A DNA stretch of 64,000 bases, from positions 2,542,001 through 2,606,000 of the forward strand of contig NZ_JACHJC010000001.1 of NCBI RefSeq assembly GCF_014203425.1, given 5' to 3'. Positions 60,601-64,000 of this stretch are shown piece by piece. This DNA is from Micromonospora echinospora. GTDB taxonomy: Bacteria > Actinomycetota > Actinomycetes > Mycobacteriales > Micromonosporaceae. Under the pieces are notes generated by a model. It saw only the letters and a list, made by a program, of their open reading frames with translations. It made no database searches and had not been told where the DNA came from. Numbering within the stretch: position 1 is the stretch's first letter; every line of letters begins with the position of its first letter. A program made the position numbers and the translations under genes.

Positions 60601-61405
60601 GCCCGGCGACTCCGCGCTTCCAGTACCCGGTGATCAGTGAGTCGAGGCGGCCGGCGCTCCAGGCGCGTAGCGGCCTGATGTCGTTCGCCTCGCCGGCCGC
60701 GAAGAGGAACGCCCGCCCGGCCGGCAGGCGCAGCGACCTCACCTGCTGCGCGAGCGTGGACCCGGTGGCCGCGCGCACCAGCCACGTCACCGCCACCCCG
60801 TCGCGGTGCGCGAGCGGGTATTCCCGTTCGGCCGGGTCGTCGACCTCGGCGACCACGTGCGCCGACACGTCGGCCGGGGACTCCTCCAGCCATCTGGCGA
60901 CGGCCGGCAGGGCGGTGGCGTCGACGGCGAAGACGTAGTGGTCGTAGCTGTGCGGGAACGCCTTCGCGCCGGGCGGGCCCGCGATCGTCACCCCGTCGCC
61001 CACCGCCGCCGTGTCCGCCCACGCCGACGCGACACCGCCGTCGTGCAGCACGAAGTCCAGGTCGATTTCGCAGGCGGCGGGATCGTAGCGGCGCACCGTG
61101 TACTTGCGGGTGGTCGGCAGCGGGCGGGGCCAGTCGAGCATGCCCCGCCCGTCCGGGACGGGATCGCGCCGGGTGCCGTCCGGATCCGGGAAGACGAGCT
61201 TGACGTGGTCGTCCGCCTGGTAGGTGTGGAAGCCGGCGAGGGCCGGGCCGCCGAGGGTCAGCCGCACCATGCGCGGGGTCAGCCGCCGCCGGGCGACGAC
61301 CCGGACCTCGCGTACGCCGATCGGGTAGCCGATCCGGACCGTGCCACTGCCCGCGCGGTGGTGGGCAACGACCCGGCCGGCCGGGTCGTGACGGTCGACT
61401 GTCAT
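60590..61405 (-). CDS. Siderophore-interacting protein (FAD ferric-siderophore reductase)
   Basis: 271 aa. FAD-binding beta-barrel (TPRMVRLTLGGPALAGFHTY, TRKYTVRRYDPAACEIDLDF, GVASAWADTAAVGDGVTIAG) and NAD(P)H domain (YVFAVDATALPAVARWLEES, AFLFAAGEANDIRPLRAW) of the SIP/ViuB family, which reduces ferric siderophores in the cytoplasm to release iron. ATG overlaps the binding-protein stop (ATGA). Confidence 0.92.
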   Translation of the reverse strand: MTVDRHDPAGRVVAHHRAGSGTVRIGYPIGVREVRVVARRRLTPRMVRLTLGGPALAGFHTYQADDHVKLVFPDPDGTRRDPVPDGRGMLDWPRPLPTTRKYTVRRYDPAACEIDLDFVLHDGGVASAWADTAAVGDGVTIAGPPGAKAFPHSYDHYVFAVDATALPAVARWLEESPADVSAHVVAEVDDPAEREYPLAHRDGVAVTWLVRAATGSTLAQQVRSLRLPAGRAFLFAAGEANDIRPLRAWSAGRLDSLITGYWKRGVAGLED

Positions 61406-62403
61406 CGGGCCAACAGCGGCGCGAATGCCTTGTCGACGGAGTCGAGCGTCCGGAGGGCCGACTCGTACGTCGCCGCTTCCGTGTACTGCAACGGGAACAC
61501 CCGGCCGGCCTTGACCGCGGGCAGGTTTTTCCACAGCGCGGAGTCGAGCACCTGCTTCACCGCCTCGGCGGGGGTGCCGTCGGGCTGCACCGTGTACGTG
61601 ATGGCGTCGGCCTCGCCGAGGCTCGTCGGCAGTTCCTCGATCGCCGGGTACTCGGTGACGTCGAGCCCGCCACCGCCCTTCTCCTTGACCTCGCCGTAGT
61701 AGGTCACGCCCGCGTCCTGGGCGATGTTGGTGCCCCACGAGCCGGCGAACTCCCGGTGGAAGGTGCCCTTGGCGATCTCGCCGTAGCTGCCCACGTGCCC
61801 GAACTTCAGGCCCGCGAGGGCGGCGCCGTACTTGTCCTTCAGTTCCGCGGCCCTCTTCTCGTACGCCTCCTTGGCCGCCTGGAAGTTCGTGCCGCGACCG
61901 GCGGCGTCGGACTGCCGGCGGGACAGCTCGCGCCAGGCGGCGGGCGTGGTGGGGCCGATCGCGACGACCGGCGCGATGCTCTCCAGCCGCTTCATGTCGA
62001 TGCTGCCGAGAGCCGGCTTCGGCACCCCGATCACGATGAGGTCCGGCTTGGCGGCGGCGACGGCCTCGTAGTTGGTCTCGGCAGCCGCCTCGCCGGCGAC
62101 CTTCGGCAGCCGTTCGTAGGTGGCCCGGTCCTGCTCGGCCATCAGCGCCAGGCCGCGCTTCCAGCTCGAGATCCCCACCAGTGCGGCGTCCGCCTCGATC
62201 AGGACCGGCACCGCGTAGCCGGTGGCGACGACCCGCTGGGGGGCGACCGGGATCGTGATCTCGCCGTTGTCGGCGGCGAAGACGCGGGTCGCGGCGTCGC
62301 CGGACTTCGCGGCGGAGTCGCCGCCGTCGGATCCGCAACCGGTGACCACGGTGAGCGTCACCGCGGCGGCGGCGATCACGCGCCAGTGCTGTCGTACGGA
62401 CAT
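61402..62403 (-). CDS. Iron-siderophore binding lipoprotein (FecB-like)
   Basis: 333 aa. Lipoprotein signal with lipobox TLTVVTGCGSDGG, then a type III periplasmic-binding fold (APQRVVATGYAVPVLIEADA, AAKPDLIVIGVPKPALGSID, GGGGLDVTEYPAIEELPTSL). Captures ferric siderophore for the two permeases. GAAGGAA eight bases before ATG. First gene of the uptake operon, behind an iron box and a stem-loop leader. Confidence 0.93.
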   Translation of the reverse strand: MSVRQHWRVIAAAAVTLTVVTGCGSDGGDSAAKSGDAATRVFAADNGEITIPVAPQRVVATGYAVPVLIEADAALVGISSWKRGLALMAEQDRATYERLPKVAGEAAAETNYEAVAAAKPDLIVIGVPKPALGSIDMKRLESIAPVVAIGPTTPAAWRELSRRQSDAAGRGTNFQAAKEAYEKRAAELKDKYGAALAGLKFGHVGSYGEIAKGTFHREFAGSWGTNIAQDAGVTYYGEVKEKGGGGLDVTEYPAIEELPTSLGEADAITYTVQPDGTPAEAVKQVLDSALWKNLPAVKAGRVFPLQYTEAATYESALRTLDSVDKAFAPLLAR

Positions 62404-62435
62404 CTGCCAGTTCCTTCGGGGTCTCAACACAGAGG

Positions 62436-62455
62436 TGCAGCCCTGCTGGGCTGCA
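62436..62455 (-). promoter_or_regulatory. Stem-loop in leader of siderophore uptake operon
   Basis: TGCAGCCC-TGCT-GGGCTGCA, perfect 8-bp stem with a tetraloop, between the iron box and the binding-protein ATG. Could affect mRNA stability or attenuation; no U-run. Confidence 0.5.
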
Positions 62456-62459
62456 GAGC

Positions 62460-62474
62460 TTAGGCTAGCCTTAC
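62460..62474. promoter_or_regulatory. Iron box (IdeR/DmdR1-type operator)
   Basis: TTAGGCTAGCCTTAC is nearly palindromic (TTAGGC-TA-GCCTTA) and matches the core of the actinobacterial iron-repressor consensus TTAGGTTAGSCTAACCTAA. It lies between the divergent uptake operon and AraC gene and overlaps potential -10 boxes in both directions, so iron would repress both. Confidence 0.78.
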
Positions 62475-62487
62475 TTCTGTGGGCGGA

Positions 62488-62529
62488 ATGTCGCCGAGAG
62501 GTCAACCGATGTCGGGGAGAGGTCAGAGC
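62488..62529 (+). repeat. 21-bp tandem duplication before AraC start
   Basis: ATGTCGCCGAGAGGTCAACCG and a second copy beginning at 62509 (ATGTCGGGGAGAGGTCAGAGC) are 17/21 identical and in frame. They may be tandem regulator sites or encode a duplicated N-terminal heptapeptide if translation starts upstream. Confidence 0.6.
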
Positions 62530-62532
62530 GTG

Positions 62533-63381
62533 ATGGTCACCGGCCCGATCACGGCGGATCCGGTCAGCTGCGAGGAGTTCGGCTACGGCCTCGGCCGCCC
62601 CGACGGCATCCTCCTCCTGCGCTACCGGTCGGTGACCCGGCTGGCGTTCGCCGAGAACCGGGAGGACTTCCTGCACCAGCTCTACTGGTCACCCGACGGT
62701 CTGCTCTCCGCCCGCCACGGTCGGCACACCACCTTCCTCGGGCCGGACGAGGTCTTCTGGGTGCACCGGGCCGTGACCCACGAGGTGCACGCGGCGGACC
62801 GGCAGACGGTCTACCGGATCTGCCTGCGCGAGGTGCCCGGTGCCCTCGACGGGCTGGGGGCCGGCGTCGCCACCATCGACGCCGAGGCCGCTCGGCTCGT
62901 CCTCGCGCTCACCACCGCCGGCTACGACGAACGCGACGCCCTCGCCGCCCGCAGCCGCATCATGGCCGGGCTCGCCGCCCGATCCGACCCCGACGACCGG
63001 CAGGCCGGCGGTACGGGCGTCGCGCTGGCGGTCGCCACGGCCCTGGCCCGAGACCCGGGTGACACGACAGGGCTCGCCGAGTGGGCGGACCGCCTGCACG
63101 TCAGCGTCAAGACGCTGCAACGTGACTTCGACCGCGAGTTCGGCATGTCGTACTCGCAGTGGCGCACGAAGCTGCGCCTGCGTGCGTCGCTGGCGCTGCT
63201 GGAGACCCGGCCGGTCGGCGAGGTCGCCCGCCGCATCGGGTACGCCAGCCCGTCCGCGTTCATCTCCGCCTTCGCCAGGGAGTACGGCTACACGCCGGGT
63301 CGCGCCGCCGCGATGCGGCGTACCGCCGACATCCCCGCGCCCCGCGCGGCGAGGAGCTTCCGGCGCCCACCCGTCCCGTGA
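62533..63381 (+). CDS. AraC-family transcriptional regulator
   Basis: 282 aa. An N-terminal cupin-like sensor half (LHQLYWSPDGLLSARHGRHT, FLGPDEVFWVHRAVTHEVHA) and a C-terminal AraC double HTH (LAEWADRLHVSVKTLQRDFD, KLRLRASLALLETRPVGEVA, IGYASPSAFISAFAREYGYT). Divergent from the siderophore uptake operon and sharing its iron box, it probably activates that operon in response to ferric siderophore. ATG 62533 follows GGGGAGAGG; starts at 62509, 62488 or a leaderless GTG at 62479 are possible. Confidence 0.88.
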   Translation: MVTGPITADPVSCEEFGYGLGRPDGILLLRYRSVTRLAFAENREDFLHQLYWSPDGLLSARHGRHTTFLGPDEVFWVHRAVTHEVHAADRQTVYRICLREVPGALDGLGAGVATIDAEAARLVLALTTAGYDERDALAARSRIMAGLAARSDPDDRQAGGTGVALAVATALARDPGDTTGLAEWADRLHVSVKTLQRDFDREFGMSYSQWRTKLRLRASLALLETRPVGEVARRIGYASPSAFISAFAREYGYTPGRAAAMRRTADIPAPRAARSFRRPPVP

Positions 63382-63421
63382 TCAGCCCGGTCCTGCCGAA
63401 AACGGTGGCGCGGTCACCTGC

Positions 63422-64000
63422 TCAGCTCATGGTGGCCTTCGGGGCGCCGCTGCCCGGATCGATCCGGGTCGGACCGGAGGCCGAGGGGCGGATGTCGAAG
63501 TCGAAGATCTCGGTGGGCAGGTAGACCGTCGCGCAGGAGTTGGGGATGTCCACCACGCCGGAGAGCCGGCCCTCGATCGGTGCGGCACCGAGCAGCAGGT
63601 ACGCCTGTTCCGGCTGGTAGCCGAAGCGGGTCAGGTAGTCGATGGCGTGCAGGCAGGCGCGCTGGTAGGCCAGCTGCGAGTCGAGGTACCGCTGTTCGCC
63701 GTCGAGGGTGACGGAGATCCCGGAGAAGGCCAGCCACCGGGAGAACTGCGGCGGGGTGTCGCCCGGGATGAAGATCGCGTTCTCGGCGACGCCGTACGTC
63801 TGCATGCCGTTCTTGATCAGGTCCACGTGCAGGTCGACGAAGCCGCCCATCTCGATCGCGCCGCAGAAGGTGATTTCCCCGTCGCCCTGGGAGAAGTGCA
63901 GGTCGCCGAGGGACAGGTTGGCTCCCGGCACGTACACGGGGTAGAAGACCCGGCTGCCGACTGTGAAATTCTTGATGTCCTGGTTCCCGCCGTTCTCCCG
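63422..64000 (-). CDS. Formamidase/acetamidase family protein (5' end outside window)
   Basis: The C-terminal ~192 residues of an FmdA/AmdA-type amidohydrolase: FTVGSRVFYPVYVPGANLSL, GDLHFSQGDGEITFCGAIEM (metal/substrate region), GFVDLHVDLIKNGMQTYGV, FGYQPEQAYLLLGAAPIEGR and a final VVDIPNSCATVYLPTEIFDF. These zinc enzymes hydrolyse formamide or acetamide to ammonia and the acid. The gene continues beyond the right edge. Convergent with the AraC gene. Confidence 0.93.
   Translation of the reverse strand, partial: RENGGNQDIKNFTVGSRVFYPVYVPGANLSLGDLHFSQGDGEITFCGAIEMGGFVDLHVDLIKNGMQTYGVAENAIFIPGDTPPQFSRWLAFSGISVTLDGEQRYLDSQLAYQRACLHAIDYLTRFGYQPEQAYLLLGAAPIEGRLSGVVDIPNSCATVYLPTEIFDFDIRPSASGPTRIDPGSGAPKATMS

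Overview
The window is high-GC DNA with frequent GTG starts, dense ATGA/GTGA gene overlaps, and several start codons sitting 6-7 nt after a TANNNT -10 box (leaderless transcription). The gene set (form I CO dehydrogenase, LuxR-type two-component pair, PadR, FCD-type GntR, an iron box upstream of siderophore uptake genes) fits a filamentous actinomycete; Micromonosporaceae is my best guess. All calls come from reading the sequence; no search was run.

Region by region. 0-6.6 kb: a nitrosative-stress or denitrification-associated block. Two hemerythrin/DUF2249 genes diverge from an operon of an HTH regulator with three C-terminal cysteines, an NnrS-like membrane protein, a second multi-helix membrane protein, a NirK-like three-cupredoxin copper protein and a YwiC-like protein. 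6.6-9.1 kb: a mobile-element scar (3' part of tRNA-Val(CAC), its terminator, the C-terminal end of a tyrosine integrase), an orphan Imm35/YrhB-like protein and a secreted HAF-repeat protein. 9.4-15.5 kb: a nitrogen-salvage cluster (GntR regulator, allophanate hydrolase, two biuret-hydrolase-like cysteine amidohydrolases, an NCS2-like permease and an AtzH/HpxZ-like protein), which together would take biuret to ammonia and CO2. 15.6-24.3 kb: mixed genes and debris, including a helical-repeat protein of unknown role, remnants of a TauE/SafE permease and a fibronectin domain, a quinone oxidoreductase, and two secreted beta-propeller proteins.

24.3-27.0 kb: a compact tRNA array. After a promoter, a 43-codon ORF and a terminator come 17 plausible tRNA genes (several of them visibly degraded) plus at least five broken tRNA-like units in 2.45 kb on one strand. 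Most lack an encoded CCA. Two fragments of HNH endonucleases are embedded. This looks like a mobile tRNA array and is the most unusual part of the window.

27.2-37.4 kb: a complete aerobic CO dehydrogenase locus (coxM-S-L-F, a MobA-like gene, coxD-G-E, with a divergent XdhC/CoxI gene and a convergent LysR regulator). CoxL carries the form I active-site motif AYACSFR. 37.4-46 kb: FUSC-like protein, LolD/FtsX-type ABC exporter, a MarR-nucleotidyltransferase fusion coupled to a flavin monooxygenase with a clear operator, and a PadR/membrane protein pair. 46-55.8 kb: epoxide hydrolase, LigB-type dioxygenase, kinase-like phosphotransferase, SnoaL-like protein, aldo/keto reductase, MFS transporter, and an ABC-2 exporter followed by a NarL-type two-component system. 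55.8-64 kb: a stand-alone mraY, a cupin, an iron-siderophore uptake operon (binding protein, siderophore-interacting reductase, two permeases, ATPase) under an iron box, a divergent AraC regulator, and the 3' part of a formamidase gene running off the window.
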